Counted from the stretch's first letter, positions 34,673 to 44,906 are shown. The stretch: 48,646 nt of DNA from Bacteroidales bacterium (GCA_016282015.1 JAEEJS010000069.1:1-48646); one strand, 5' to 3'. Program-made: numbers and translations. Notes: generated by a model not told the origin, from the sequence alone.

Positions 34673-37600
34673 CTATTCTTTAAGACCATTATGTTCCAAA
34701 TTATATTTCTCAATACGCTTCTCACGTTTGTCCAGATTTCTCAGGAATCTCATGTTGAGTTTCTTCCAGACCAACTTATCATGTTCACCGGCATCGAAAG
34801 CCAGACAGTAAGCTACAGGAAGCACCGTCACCACGAGCGGGAATGTGAAGATTGTGCCGAAGCAGATAACCACACCCATAGGCTCCCAAAGCAAGGTCTG
34901 AGCCAAAATCATAGGGATGACGCCTAATGCTGTAGTGGCTGAAGTGAGGAAGATAGGTCTCATACGACGCAAACCTGCCTCATAAGCAGCCTTATGCACC
35001 GGCAAATGCGATTTCTCACGCAGTTCTGCCGCATAATCGTACATGATAATGGCGTTACGCACAATGATACCGATAAGCGAGATGATACCCAACATTGCCG
35101 TCACAGACAAATCCAGGCCGAACATCCACAAACCCAGCATGGATCCGAAGATGCAAAGCACCGACACTGACAGTGAAAGGAAGGATATTCCGATTTTTCC
35201 ATAGTGAATAATCAAAACTATGTACATCACGATAATGGCTGCCATGATTGACATCAGAAGTGACGGCATTGTATCATTGGTCACCGACATTGAGCCACCC
35301 GGTGTGATAATGACATCTTCAGGAATGTCGAGAGTTTCGATATATTCGTCAATCTTCTTAAACTCTCTGAGCTGTCCAGCACCAGGAACCACATCGGCAC
35401 CCAATGTTATGCACTTCATGCCGTTGCGGTGAGGCAGAATGCTATGCTTAAAGCTGGGCTCCAATTTGGCCACCTGACGCAAAGGCACCCACACACCAGG
35501 ATGTGAGGTTGGTATCAGCATATCTCCAAGTCCCTCATAGTCAATGTCGTGTGAACCCTCGGTGTACACTGTAGTGTGAAGGTTATAACCGCCTTCCCAG
35601 AGCGAGACTATGCTGCTTCCGGTCATGGCACCTGCAAGGTAAACAGACAGCACCGACTGTGTCACTCCCAGACGGGTAGCTTCATCCACATCGAGCACCA
35701 CCTCAATAACCTCCTCCGTTTCATCAAAATCGGAATGCACATAAAACAGATTAGGATCCTTACGCATGAATTCCTTAATGGAATCATTGATTACGCTGAG
35801 CTGGTTATAATCATCGCCCATTATGTAATACTCAACTGGCGAGTTGACTATCTGATAGTCCATCTGTTTGAAACGAATCTGAGCAATTGGGAAATAATTC
35901 TCATATTTCTTCGGATACTCGTTCATCATTTCCTTGGTAGCGTCATCCGACTCAGTTATCACAATAAACTGTGCGTAGGCATTGGTCGGCATGGCTTCAG
36001 GAGCATAGGTCATGTGGAATCGTGGTGAAGCCATACCAATAAACGCTGTCACCGACTTCACACGCTTATCAGCCTTCAGAATCTTGGTCAGCGAATCGGA
36101 CACAGCCGCTGTCTCCTCCAACGAACTGCCGGCAGCCAGGTGTATTTCGACAGCAAAGCTGTCACGCTCAGCCTTTGGCAACATCTGAATGTTTATCTTT
36201 GTCAGGAAGAAGATACCCAGAACTACAGACACCAATGCCGCAACAACGGTTGCCCATTTATGGCGGAAACAAAGGTCAAGCAGTTTCTTGTAACTGTTTT
36301 GCAAGGCATCGAAAAACTTTGACTGAATCTTCTCAAATCTTGAGCGCTTGTTAGGATTATAAGGTTTAATCACCCTTGCCGACAAATATGGTATCACCCA
36401 GATTGCGTACAGGAAACTGCATGACAAAGTGATGAAGATAGCCCATGGGAACAGTTTGATGAAGTCACCCATGTTGGTACCTTGCATCAGTGGCAACATC
36501 GGGAAGAACATGCACGAAATCGAGCATGTGGCTATGAGCATGGATGTCATGAGCCGTTTTGTGGATATAGCTGCCGAATACCAACGCGAATGCCTTTCAG
36601 TCAGCATGTCGGAATAGCCGTCGATAACCACCACCGAGTCGTCCACTATCATACCCAAGACGACGATAAGAGCGGCCAAAGTCACAGTGTTGAGCTCCAT
36701 ACCAAGCAGGTACATTATGGCCCAAGCTGCCGCTATACAAACAGGCACCGAGGTAGACGACACCAAAGCCGTTCTTAACGGGAACAGCATCAGCATCACT
36801 AGAATAACTATAAGTATAGCCTCAATCAAGTCTCTCAGGAACGACATCACCGACTTGTTGACAACCACTGGCTGGTCGGTGATACGGTGCACCCTGATGT
36901 CAGGCGGAGCAGTGGAAAGGAAGGCGTTTATCTTTTCGTTGACTTCATCACCGAAGGCCACCACATTGTTGCCCGGACGCATTTCGATGGAGAATATCAA
37001 GCAGCGGTTTTTGTCGACCACACTGTCGGAATATTGGATATACTGTGACGCTTCCATGTAACGGCGTTCTATACGGGCCACGTCACGCAGTTTAACCGTC
37101 TGTCCGGTTACCTGGTCGGAGAAAACCACCATTTCATTCAGTTCATAGAGGTCGCCAATAGGCACTTCCACGTGAATCAGGGCCTGGCCGTCACTGTTTT
37201 CAACCTTTCCGGAAATGGTACGCAAACTATGTGCGCCAAGTTCAGCAGTCACCATACCTGGTGAAATTGCGTACTGTGTCATGCGGGCCGGATCCATGTA
37301 AACCGCAATCTCTTCCTTTTGCTCACCTACGATTTTGATATTGCCGAGGCTTTTTATAGTACGCAGTTTTTGAGCAAGTTTATCGGAAAATTCACGCAGC
37401 TCGCGAGACGAGCGCTGATCACTTTCAATGGCGAGAAGCAGTGATGACGCGTTTCCGAAATCGTCGATAACGGCTGTCGCAATCACGCCTTTCGGCAAAT
37501 CAGTCTGTTTAAAAAGTGTCAATCCCTGACGTATACGTGACCAGGTCATACGTGCATCGGCGGTTTCAGTCACCAAGTTGACGATGACTACCAGCATACC

Positions 37601-37876
37601 GTCTTTGGCATACGAATAAGTCTTGGTTTTATCAACATCTGCAAAGGTGAACAGATACTGTTCGGTAACTCCTGTCACCCTCTGCTCTATCTCTTCGGCC
37701 GTGGCGCCTGGATAGACGATAGCGACCACGCCGGTACGTATAGTCACATCCGGAAACTCGTTCTTTTTCAGACGAGGAAGCGCGAAGAAGCCGAATATGA
37801 CAATAATAGCCATGAAGAAGAACACCAGATTGCTGTTCCTCATCGCCGCTTCAATTATGTTTCTTTTCTTAGCCAT
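34673..37876 (-). CDS. RND efflux transporter permease (AcrB/HAE1-like)
   Basis: The 1067-residue protein has the twelve-helix RND layout with two large periplasmic loops. Helix 4 carries the proton-relay Asp pair in V-L-G-M-I-V-D-D-S-V near residue 408-412, where AcrB has D407/D408. Other RND signs are R-Q-G-L-T-L-F-K-Q-T-D-L-P near the porter domain and the C-terminal S-L-I-G-I-I-V-R-N-A-I-I with F-L-T-S-A-T-T-A-L-G. Proton-driven export of drugs or amphiphiles is the family function, with the substrate unknown. It lies 12 bases after the adaptor gene and 4 bases before the TolC-family gene. Confidence 0.95.
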   Translation of the reverse strand: MAKKRNIIEAAMRNSNLVFFFMAIIVIFGFFALPRLKKNEFPDVTIRTGVVAIVYPGATAEEIEQRVTGVTEQYLFTFADVDKTKTYSYAKDGMLVVIVNLVTETADARMTWSRIRQGLTLFKQTDLPKGVIATAVIDDFGNASSLLLAIESDQRSSRELREFSDKLAQKLRTIKSLGNIKIVGEQKEEIAVYMDPARMTQYAISPGMVTAELGAHSLRTISGKVENSDGQALIHVEVPIGDLYELNEMVVFSDQVTGQTVKLRDVARIERRYMEASQYIQYSDSVVDKNRCLIFSIEMRPGNNVVAFGDEVNEKINAFLSTAPPDIRVHRITDQPVVVNKSVMSFLRDLIEAILIVILVMLMLFPLRTALVSSTSVPVCIAAAWAIMYLLGMELNTVTLAALIVVLGMIVDDSVVVIDGYSDMLTERHSRWYSAAISTKRLMTSMLIATCSISCMFFPMLPLMQGTNMGDFIKLFPWAIFITLSCSFLYAIWVIPYLSARVIKPYNPNKRSRFEKIQSKFFDALQNSYKKLLDLCFRHKWATVVAALVSVVLGIFFLTKINIQMLPKAERDSFAVEIHLAAGSSLEETAAVSDSLTKILKADKRVKSVTAFIGMASPRFHMTYAPEAMPTNAYAQFIVITESDDATKEMMNEYPKKYENYFPIAQIRFKQMDYQIVNSPVEYYIMGDDYNQLSVINDSIKEFMRKDPNLFYVHSDFDETEEVIEVVLDVDEATRLGVTQSVLSVYLAGAMTGSSIVSLWEGGYNLHTTVYTEGSHDIDYEGLGDMLIPTSHPGVWVPLRQVAKLEPSFKHSILPHRNGMKCITLGADVVPGAGQLREFKKIDEYIETLDIPEDVIITPGGSMSVTNDTMPSLLMSIMAAIIVMYIVLIIHYGKIGISFLSLSVSVLCIFGSMLGLWMFGLDLSVTAMLGIISLIGIIVRNAIIMYDYAAELREKSHLPVHKAAYEAGLRRMRPIFLTSATTALGVIPMILAQTLLWEPMGVVICFGTIFTFPLVVTVLPVAYCLAFDAGEHDKLVWKKLNMRFLRNLDKREKRIEKYNLEHNGLKE

Positions 37877-37888
37877 ATTTGTATCAAA

Positions 37889-38911
37889 TTATTTGATAGA
37901 AACTTTTGCTCCGTTGAACAGTTTCTGGTAGCCTAAAGTGACTATGGTATCTCCATGCTCAAGGCCTTTTTTGACAAGCACGCCATTTTTGACAAAATCG
38001 CTCACCTCAATGACACGACGGTACGACTTGCCGTTTTTCACAACCCATACAGCCAGTCCGTCGGACATGGTCTGAACGCATGATGCCGGCACTACTATGC
38101 CGTTGAGCGAAGTCTTTATGAGACGGATCTTCACCACCATGCCAGGCAGAGCGTCTTGGCCTTTGAGGTCAATCTTGGCCTTCACATTGTATGTATGTCC
38201 GAAAGGATTGGAGACAATTGCCTTGTCGTAAATGGTGATATCACGCTCCAAATCGCCCAAAGCGTGAATGGTTGCTATACCTTTGTCACCTGTGTTGATA
38301 TTGCCCACTTCCTTTTCAGGAACAGAGAACTCCACAACAATTTTGTCCATATCAATGAGATGGCAGAATGCTTCCGCCGGACGCATCATCTCGCCTATCA
38401 CTCGGTTGTTCATGCTGATGACACCATCCTGTGGCGCGTAAATAGTGCAATCTTCAAGATGTTTGCGTGTCGATATCTCTGTCTGACGGGCCTTCTCAAG
38501 ATCGGTTTCCATCTGCACCCAACGCACTTCGCTGATTCCACCTTCCTCGTGGACCTGTTTCAGACGGTTGTAACCGTCTTCGGCCTGATTGAGGGTGGCC
38601 AAGGCTGCGTCATGCAAACTTCTGGCCGTAGTCTCATCAACCTTGGCTATAATGTCGCCCTTCTTAACTTTCTGACCATTGGACACATATATACCGGTAA
38701 GCTCGCCGCCCAAAGTAAACGACAACCCCATCTTCACCTCACTCTTCAATGAGCCTACATGATAGTGGTAATTGGTGCCGTCGGCAAAATCGACCATTTG
38801 CACCTCCACCGGAATCACAGGATTATACTTTTTTTGTTTCTTTTCTTTGTTTCCACCACATCCTATCAATAACATTGATAAAGGAATGATCATTAAAAGT
38901 TTGAATCTCAT
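37889..38911 (-). CDS. RND efflux periplasmic adaptor (membrane fusion lipoprotein)
   Basis: The 340-residue product has a lipoprotein signal with L-I-G-C, Cys18 acylated. It has the membrane-fusion layout: beta-barrel and lipoyl half-motif (G-G-E-L-T-G-I-Y-V-S-N-G-Q-K-V-K-K-G-D), an alpha-helical hairpin at about residues 100-150, the second lipoyl half (I-Y-A-P-Q-D-G-V-I-S), and a C-terminal beta-barrel/proximal domain. It would join the RND pump to the TolC channel. It starts 32 bases after the stop of the peptidase gene with no clear promoter in the gap, so readthrough is likely. Confidence 0.94.
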   Translation of the reverse strand: MRFKLLMIIPLSMLLIGCGGNKEKKQKKYNPVIPVEVQMVDFADGTNYHYHVGSLKSEVKMGLSFTLGGELTGIYVSNGQKVKKGDIIAKVDETTARSLHDAALATLNQAEDGYNRLKQVHEEGGISEVRWVQMETDLEKARQTEISTRKHLEDCTIYAPQDGVISMNNRVIGEMMRPAEAFCHLIDMDKIVVEFSVPEKEVGNINTGDKGIATIHALGDLERDITIYDKAIVSNPFGHTYNVKAKIDLKGQDALPGMVVKIRLIKTSLNGIVVPASCVQTMSDGLAVWVVKNGKSYRRVIEVSDFVKNGVLVKKGLEHGDTIVTLGYQKLFNGAKVSIK

Positions 38912-38943
38912 TGTATTGCGTTTATTATCCTATTCCTGAAAAA

Positions 38944-41073
38944 CTATTTAATTCCCATATTGTAAAGTATGAAGGCATAGATGTCGGCCTGCTCCTCGAT
39001 GACTTTTGCCATAGGTTTGCCACCGCCGTGACCTGCCTTGCTGTCAATACGGATAATCTTAGGCTCGTCGCCAGTCTGTGCCGCCTGCAGGGTGGCTGCA
39101 TATTTAAACGAGTGAGCTGGAACCACACGGTCGTCATGGTCGGCTGTGGTCACCATTATGGCCGGATAGTGCACATCCGGTCCGCTCTTAATGTTGTGTA
39201 GAGGCGAATATGCATACAAAGCCTTGAACATCTCAGGGCTATCCTCGCTGGTGCCGTAGTCGCTGGCCCAGTTCCAACCTATGGTAAACAGATGATAACG
39301 CAGCATGTCCATCACACCCACCTGAGGCACTGCCACGCGGAACAGCTCAGGACGCTGGTTGACGACTGCTCCCACCAGCAAACCGCCGTTCGATCCGCCG
39401 TTGACGGCCAGATAGTCCGGTGAAGTGTAGTCGTTATCAATGAGATATTCAGCTGCTGCGATAAAGTCGTCGAACACGTTCTGTTTCTGCAGCTTGGTGC
39501 CTGCTTGATGCCATTCCTCTCCGTACTCGTTACCGCCGCGGAGGTTAGCCATGGCATAGATGCCGCCTCTCTCGAGGAAAGGAATGCGGTTGACCGAGAA
39601 GCCCGGGTTCAGGGTGATGTTGAATCCACCGTAGCCGTAAAGCAAGGTCGGGTTCTTGCCGTTCTTCTTCATGTTTTTCTTGTAAGTCAGGAACATAGGT
39701 ACACGTGTGCCGTCCTTACTGGTGTAGAATATCTGCTCGGTAGTGTAATCCTCTGGGTTGAAGTCAACCTTTGGAGCGCGGAACACTATCGACTTATTTG
39801 TCTCAATATCATAGCGATAGATGGTTGTCGGGAAAGTGAACGAAGTGAAAGCGTAGAAAATCTCAGGCTCTTCGTAACGGCTCACTATGCCTGTGGCTCC
39901 GAAGGTCGGGAACTTGATCTCGTGCTTCAGAGTGCCGTCGAGGTCATACACGAAAGCGTGGTTAGAAGCATCCTGGTCGTAGGTAACAATCATCTTGCCT
40001 GCACCCATCTGAGCCGACACCATCACGTTGTCCGACTCCGGGATCAACACCTGCCAGTTGTCTATAGACACCTTATTCATATCGTTGACATTCACCACGC
40101 AAATCTGACCCTTAGGTGCGTCGTAGTTAGTCATGATGTACATCTTGCCGTTGATAATGTCTATAGGTGAATAGTTGTAGTCCATATCGAAGGCAATCTG
40201 CACGAACTTGCCGTTAGGATCGTTCATGTCACGCATCCAAAGTGTATGACCGGCGCCCTGACCGCTCTCGTAGAGGAACATGTAATGCTCGTCTTCGGTC
40301 ACGCCCACACCGTGGAAATATCTAGGCTGGTCGGGATTCTCGTAATAAAGCTTGTCTTTCGACTGAGGGTCGCCCAGCTTATGATAGTAAATCTTGTGAT
40401 TTTCATTGACATTTGAAAACTCCTTGCCTGCCACAGGTTTGTCGTAGGCGGCATAGAAGAAACCGTCTTTGTACCATTCTGCACCAGTAAACTTGGCCCA
40501 TTCAATATGGTCTGGCAGCAACTTCTTGGTAGCCACATCCAACACGTAAATCTCAACCCAGTCGGAACCGCTGCGCTGAATGGTGTAGGCCATGTACTTG
40601 CCGTCGTTTGAGAGGCTCATTGTGCCCAGCGACACTGTGCCGTCGTCGGAAAGCTTGTTCGGGTCGAGTAACACCTCTGGCACTCCGTCCACTTCCTGAA
40701 CGTAGTACACGCTCTGGTTCTGCAATCCGTCGTTCTTGCTGAAAAAATACTTGCCGAAACGTTTGGAAGGCACGCCATAGCGCTCATAGTCAGCTATTTG
40801 TGTAAGACGCTGCTTGATAGTCTCCCTCAGCGGGATATGGCTCAGATACTCGTTGGTAAGAGCACGCTGGGCTTCCACCCATGCTGTTGTAGCAGCCGAG
40901 GTGTCGTTTTCCAGCCAGCGGTAAGGATCGGCCACCTTGGTTCCAAAATAATCGTCAACGACAGTCTCGTCGCGTTCGGTCATAGGATACTCCTTTATTT
41001 TATAACGAGTATCACATGCGGATAACATCACAATGCTTCCCATGATTAACAAAGATGTTTTTAAAAATTTCAT
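38944..41073 (-). CDS. Prolyl oligopeptidase family lipoprotein (S9A)
   Basis: The 709-residue product has a lipoprotein signal with L-S-A-C, Cys20 acylated. It has a propeller (about 70-420) with Y-R-W-L-E-N near residue 51, and a catalytic domain with Ser561 in G-G-S-N-G-G, an Asp in T-T-A-D-H-D-D-R-V, and His682 in K-A-G-H-G-G-G. This is the S9A prolyl oligopeptidase set, cutting after proline in short peptides. Attachment to the envelope points to peptide processing outside the cytoplasm. It begins 6 bases after the BASS permease stop, so it is likely transcribed with it. Confidence 0.94.
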   Translation of the reverse strand: MKFLKTSLLIMGSIVMLSACDTRYKIKEYPMTERDETVVDDYFGTKVADPYRWLENDTSAATTAWVEAQRALTNEYLSHIPLRETIKQRLTQIADYERYGVPSKRFGKYFFSKNDGLQNQSVYYVQEVDGVPEVLLDPNKLSDDGTVSLGTMSLSNDGKYMAYTIQRSGSDWVEIYVLDVATKKLLPDHIEWAKFTGAEWYKDGFFYAAYDKPVAGKEFSNVNENHKIYYHKLGDPQSKDKLYYENPDQPRYFHGVGVTEDEHYMFLYESGQGAGHTLWMRDMNDPNGKFVQIAFDMDYNYSPIDIINGKMYIMTNYDAPKGQICVVNVNDMNKVSIDNWQVLIPESDNVMVSAQMGAGKMIVTYDQDASNHAFVYDLDGTLKHEIKFPTFGATGIVSRYEEPEIFYAFTSFTFPTTIYRYDIETNKSIVFRAPKVDFNPEDYTTEQIFYTSKDGTRVPMFLTYKKNMKKNGKNPTLLYGYGGFNITLNPGFSVNRIPFLERGGIYAMANLRGGNEYGEEWHQAGTKLQKQNVFDDFIAAAEYLIDNDYTSPDYLAVNGGSNGGLLVGAVVNQRPELFRVAVPQVGVMDMLRYHLFTIGWNWASDYGTSEDSPEMFKALYAYSPLHNIKSGPDVHYPAIMVTTADHDDRVVPAHSFKYAATLQAAQTGDEPKIIRIDSKAGHGGGKPMAKVIEEQADIYAFILYNMGIK

Positions 41074-41079
41074 ATTATA

Positions 41080-41985
41080 CTAATTTTTAACTTCTAATTT
41101 TCTGTCATGAACCCACAACTGTATGCTGTTAAACAAGTTCTGCCACACAGAATACAGAGCAGGGAAAATCGCCGCCAATGGATTGAGATATGTATTGGCC
41201 ATCCAGATACCCATAGCTGAGTTCCTTTGTCCCAGCAGCTGTCCTCCGGCTATTATGTCGCCATATTTGTAACCAATGTACTTGCCCAACGCAAACTGTA
41301 CGGCGCAGAAGGCTATTGAAAACACTCCCAGCCAAAATATTGCCGACAGGTTCTCCTTCCCTTCCATAAACATGAAATCTATGGTCTGACCCAGGGTTAT
41401 CGTCAGAGCCAAAGCCCACAGATAGAACGACGAACCCTTTATCTTACACAGTAAGTCATGCACCTTTGGCATAACCACTTGAGTCGTCAGAGCCACAAAG
41501 AACGGCAGTGCTATTACAGTCCCTATCTTGCCGAGTATCATCCAGAATGACGTCCAAAACGGAATCTCCTGATGATTCCCGATAAACGAGAAATATATAG
41601 GTGCCACTATAGCCACCATCAAATTGCCGATAATGGTGTAGCTGGTCACTGTCTCACGGTTGGCGCCAAGCATACAGGCTATCACCACCACCGACGCAGC
41701 CACCGGGCACAGCACACCCAGCATAACACCTTGCGCCAATATCTCGCTGGCATTGAACGCCTTCAGCAGATAGTACATCCCAATGCTGACGCCCATCTGA
41801 TATAACATCAACCAGAGGTACATCTTCGAGAAGTGCATCTTCTTGACATCGACAGCCGCAAAGTTCAACAGCAATATGCTGAAGATAAGATACGGCACCG
41901 CCACCTTCAAAACACCGCACCAAGAGTGGAACAGAAGTCCCAACACTATGGCAATCGGCAGAACGTACGGACGAATTTTATGCAT
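41080..41985 (-). CDS. BASS-type (bile acid:sodium symporter-like) permease
   Basis: The 301-residue protein is almost entirely hydrophobic with about nine or ten membrane helices. Family-like motifs include G-V-L-C-P-V-A-A-S-V-V-V-I-A in helix 4 and G-G-Q-L-L-G-Q-R-N-S-A-M-G-I-W in the second half. BASS proteins carry organic anions such as bile acids, pyruvate or pantoate; the substrate here cannot be read. It starts 3 bases after the kamD stop, the place kamE usually occupies, and is tightly followed by the peptidase gene. A link to lysine-fermentation products or substrates is inference from position. Confidence 0.8.
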   Translation of the reverse strand: MHKIRPYVLPIAIVLGLLFHSWCGVLKVAVPYLIFSILLLNFAAVDVKKMHFSKMYLWLMLYQMGVSIGMYYLLKAFNASEILAQGVMLGVLCPVAASVVVIACMLGANRETVTSYTIIGNLMVAIVAPIYFSFIGNHQEIPFWTSFWMILGKIGTVIALPFFVALTTQVVMPKVHDLLCKIKGSSFYLWALALTITLGQTIDFMFMEGKENLSAIFWLGVFSIAFCAVQFALGKYIGYKYGDIIAGGQLLGQRNSAMGIWMANTYLNPLAAIFPALYSVWQNLFNSIQLWVHDRKLEVKN

Positions 41986-41988
41986 TCG

Positions 41989-43542
41989 TTATCTCTTACC
42001 CTTCATTATCTCAATGAATGGGTTGTAATAGTTTTCACCTTTTTGTGTAACACCCTCAAGACCTTTACCGCCGTTCTTCGGACGTTTCACATCACCGAAG
42101 ATACCCTTTTCAAGAGCGGTGAACAATCCTTCCTTCACTATTTCCTCAAGCAAAGCTATAGTGTTGTTTAACACCAACTTGGCACGCTCACGACAGATAC
42201 CGCCTTCACGGAACTGCATCTCTTCGCCTATGCTGTGCATGTTGTTGAAGATGTATTTGGCGTTCTCGATTGAGAGGTAACGGTCGCTCATGAACGGAGT
42301 GTGGATAGCCTCGGTAGGCATACCGAGCAGCTGGATTCCCTGATGTGTCCAGATACCGATCATGTTAAACAGTGCATCCTGGATGTGACCGCGGAAGATG
42401 TTACCTGTCATGAACTTGGTCGGAGGCATGTATTTCAAAGTAGCCTTCGGGAAGATCTCACGTGTCATCTGAGCCTGTGCGAGCTCAAGGAGGAAGCCGT
42501 TTTCAAGCATAGGATCCATTTCGAAAGCGTGACCCAAGCCCATCTGCTCTTCCTTCAAACCTGCTGAGAATGCAAGCTGTTCGTTGATAAGGTCTGATGC
42601 CAACACAGTGTGAGCTGCCTCGACAGCGTCAGCTGTTGTCAGGTAGTTATCCTCACCGGTGTTGATGATGACGCCGGCGAATCCGTTGATGATACGGCTC
42701 ATGTACTGGTCGATCAGAGTACGCTGCATGTTGATATCACGGAACAAGATTCCGTAGAGAGCGTCGTTCAACATCACGTCGAGGCCTTCGAAAGCACCCA
42801 TGACGGCGATTTCAGGCATGCAGAGACCAGAGCAGTAGTTACACAGACGGATATAACGGCCGAGTTCTTCGCCCACTTCATCCAATGCCTTACGCATGAT
42901 GCGGAAGTTCTCCTGTGTAGCGAATGTACCGCCGAAACCTTCTGTTGTAGCACCGTATGGCACGTAGTCGAGCAACGACTGACCGGTAGTACGGATCACA
43001 GCGATAACGTCAGCACCCTGACGGGCACCGGCCTGGGCCTGCACCACGTCTTCGTAGATGTTACCTGTTGCCACAATAATATAAAGGTATGGCTTAGGAC
43101 CCTCGCCTATGGTGTTCAGATAATGGTCACGTCTGTCGTGACGAGCACGAATCTTTCCGACGTTCTCATCGATGACTGGCTGCAATGTCTCAGCAATCTT
43201 CTTTGCGTCGCGGGTCACCACTTTTGTGATGTCGAGCTTGCCAGCTGCCACCTGTTCAGCTATCTCCTGTGGCTTTAAGCCAGTCTGAATCATAGCGTTA
43301 GCGATGAAGAACAGCACGCCTTCACCAAGCACGCCTTTCTCTTTCAGTGTGTCAACCACCACGTTTGGCAACGGCACCTGGTTCTCATCAACTCCGTCTA
43401 TGCCCATCAAACGGCTGAGCGTACGCTCCACCGCAACGGTAGTATATTGTTCCACGAATTCCTGCACCTGGTCGGCAATCTTCTTTGCCAATCCTCTCGC
43501 ATACTCAACTTTAGTAAAATCAAGTCCTAATTTGCTTTCCAT
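41989..43542 (-). CDS. kamD: Lysine 5,6-aminomutase alpha subunit
   Basis: The 517-residue protein has the length and motifs of the alpha subunit of D-lysine/beta-lysine 5,6-aminomutase: L-G-L-D-F at the start, Y-V-P-Y-G-A-T-T-E-G-F-G-G-T-F, R-L-C-N-Y-C-S-G-L-C-M-P-E-I-A-V, and the T-P-F-M-S-D-R-Y-L-S near the C-terminus. The enzyme moves the 6-amino group of beta-lysine to carbon 5, giving 3,5-diaminohexanoate, using adenosylcobalamin and PLP. The beta subunit, KamE, supplies the cobalamin-binding domain and the PLP lysine and is not found here. It lies 17 bases after kamC. Confidence 0.93.
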   Translation of the reverse strand: MESKLGLDFTKVEYARGLAKKIADQVQEFVEQYTTVAVERTLSRLMGIDGVDENQVPLPNVVVDTLKEKGVLGEGVLFFIANAMIQTGLKPQEIAEQVAAGKLDITKVVTRDAKKIAETLQPVIDENVGKIRARHDRRDHYLNTIGEGPKPYLYIIVATGNIYEDVVQAQAGARQGADVIAVIRTTGQSLLDYVPYGATTEGFGGTFATQENFRIMRKALDEVGEELGRYIRLCNYCSGLCMPEIAVMGAFEGLDVMLNDALYGILFRDINMQRTLIDQYMSRIINGFAGVIINTGEDNYLTTADAVEAAHTVLASDLINEQLAFSAGLKEEQMGLGHAFEMDPMLENGFLLELAQAQMTREIFPKATLKYMPPTKFMTGNIFRGHIQDALFNMIGIWTHQGIQLLGMPTEAIHTPFMSDRYLSIENAKYIFNNMHSIGEEMQFREGGICRERAKLVLNNTIALLEEIVKEGLFTALEKGIFGDVKRPKNGGKGLEGVTQKGENYYNPFIEIMKGKR

Positions 43543-43559
43543 AGTTTTATATTTTTAAT

Positions 43560-44906
43560 CTATTCTTTTATTTTCAAAATTTCACGTGCTTTTGAAATCC
43601 AGACAGCATCAATTCCCAAGCTTTCCGCAATATTAAGTGCTTCATGAGGAACTTCTCCGTCTTTGACTTCAATAAGCTCGTAGTTCATTTTGCCGTCTTC
43701 GAATCCTTTGACACGAAGTCTGCGGGAATCAGTCGGCTCTATATCGTAATGCGTTGTCATGACGAGACTGACGTTTTCAACCTCAAGTACTTTCACCAAC
43801 GATGAGACCAAGGCCGTTCCCTCTTTAGGGTTAGTGGTTCTCGCAGGTTCGTCAATCAACGCTAAAATTTTTCGTTTTCCACGTGATGCCTTGATAACAG
43901 CATCGATATTTTTCATTTCCGCGGCAAACGATGACAGTCCTTTCTCAATAGACTGCTCATCGCCAATGCAGAAATAGATTTCATCTTTCAAATCAACTTT
44001 GGCTTTTGTCGCAGGAATGCCAAAACCGAACTGGAACAGATATTGACAGAGAGTTAATGTCTTCAAAACCACTGTCTTACCTCCCATGTTGGCTCCTGTT
44101 ATCAATGTCGGCTTGTTCCAGAATGTGATGTCAACCGGCTGGAATGTGCGGTTACGCTGCTCTAAGGCGTCTTTCACTTCCGGATTGAACAACCCTTCGT
44201 ATTCCGTCGCTCCATTATCTGAAACTATCGGGAAACAAAGGTTGTATTTTATCATCTGATAAGCTTTGGCGAGGTTTAAGTCGATGAATGCCAAGGCTTT
44301 CTGAGCTGCTTCAAGCTCGTCGGCATATTTGGAGAGCTGCATCGACAGCTTGGCGCGGATCTCATCCTCAATGGATGTAGCTTCGCTGAACAAAGCCTCG
44401 TCGAAGTCTTCTTTAGCCTTCATGATACGTCTCAGCTCCATCAAGCGCGCCGAATACGAGTCGTAGATGTAAAACGACGCTATCTTCATCCCGTCAGGGT
44501 CGAGTATGCTCACCACCTCTTCCATGTTAGGGATAAAAATACTCTCGCCCAGTTGCAGGCTGTTCATCACCACCTGAACTTCGCCAGCGAGCATAGCCAG
44601 ATGCTTCACTTCGAAGAGTTCTATGTCATCCAAGACATACTTGTTCCTCAAGTGTGTGATTGTGCCCCCAATCTCCTTCAGATTGCAGAGTTTAAACTGC
44701 AGGTTGTTAATCTGGTTTTGGTTCTCTTGATTGTTAACAACATCATAAAACTGCTTAAGAATCTGATAGTTAGTATTGATAATCCTGACATCCGCCGGCA
44801 TCTCGGTATCCAGAATCATCCTCCTCGCGAAGCCCGAGTGGGTGTCGAGGTTGTCTATCATATATTTCAGACCGCAAGGTTGCTCTATGAGTTGTTTCAG
44901 TCGCAT
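43560..44906 (-). CDS. kamC: MutS-like ATPase of the lysine fermentation operon
   Basis: The 448-residue protein has a MutS-type ATPase at its C-terminus: Walker A T-G-A-N-M-G-G-K-T near residue 268-276, Walker B A-L-I-D-E-P-A-R-T-T near 347-356, and T-T-H-Y-D downstream. The N-terminal part has helices and resembles the MutS lever, but lacks the mismatch-recognition domain. In lysine-fermenting bacteria this gene follows kamB and precedes kamD; with KamB it is thought to reactivate the aminomutase rather than repair DNA. Its start overlaps the end of kamB by 10 bases, so the pair is translationally linked. Confidence 0.88.
   Translation of the reverse strand: MRLKQLIEQPCGLKYMIDNLDTHSGFARRMILDTEMPADVRIINTNYQILKQFYDVVNNQENQNQINNLQFKLCNLKEIGGTITHLRNKYVLDDIELFEVKHLAMLAGEVQVVMNSLQLGESIFIPNMEEVVSILDPDGMKIASFYIYDSYSARLMELRRIMKAKEDFDEALFSEATSIEDEIRAKLSMQLSKYADELEAAQKALAFIDLNLAKAYQMIKYNLCFPIVSDNGATEYEGLFNPEVKDALEQRNRTFQPVDITFWNKPTLITGANMGGKTVVLKTLTLCQYLFQFGFGIPATKAKVDLKDEIYFCIGDEQSIEKGLSSFAAEMKNIDAVIKASRGKRKILALIDEPARTTNPKEGTALVSSLVKVLEVENVSLVMTTHYDIEPTDSRRLRVKGFEDGKMNYELIEVKDGEVPHEALNIAESLGIDAVWISKAREILKIKE

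Noticed and set aside
42610..43278. A 222-codon open frame antisense to kamD
   Set aside because: It lies inside the kamD coding frame, which has full family motifs; the antisense product is rich in Val, His and Cys with no fold that I recognise.
43560..44906. Reading the MutS-like gene as DNA mismatch repair MutS
   Set aside because: It is half the usual length, lacks the mismatch-binding domain, and lies in the kam operon at the kamC position.
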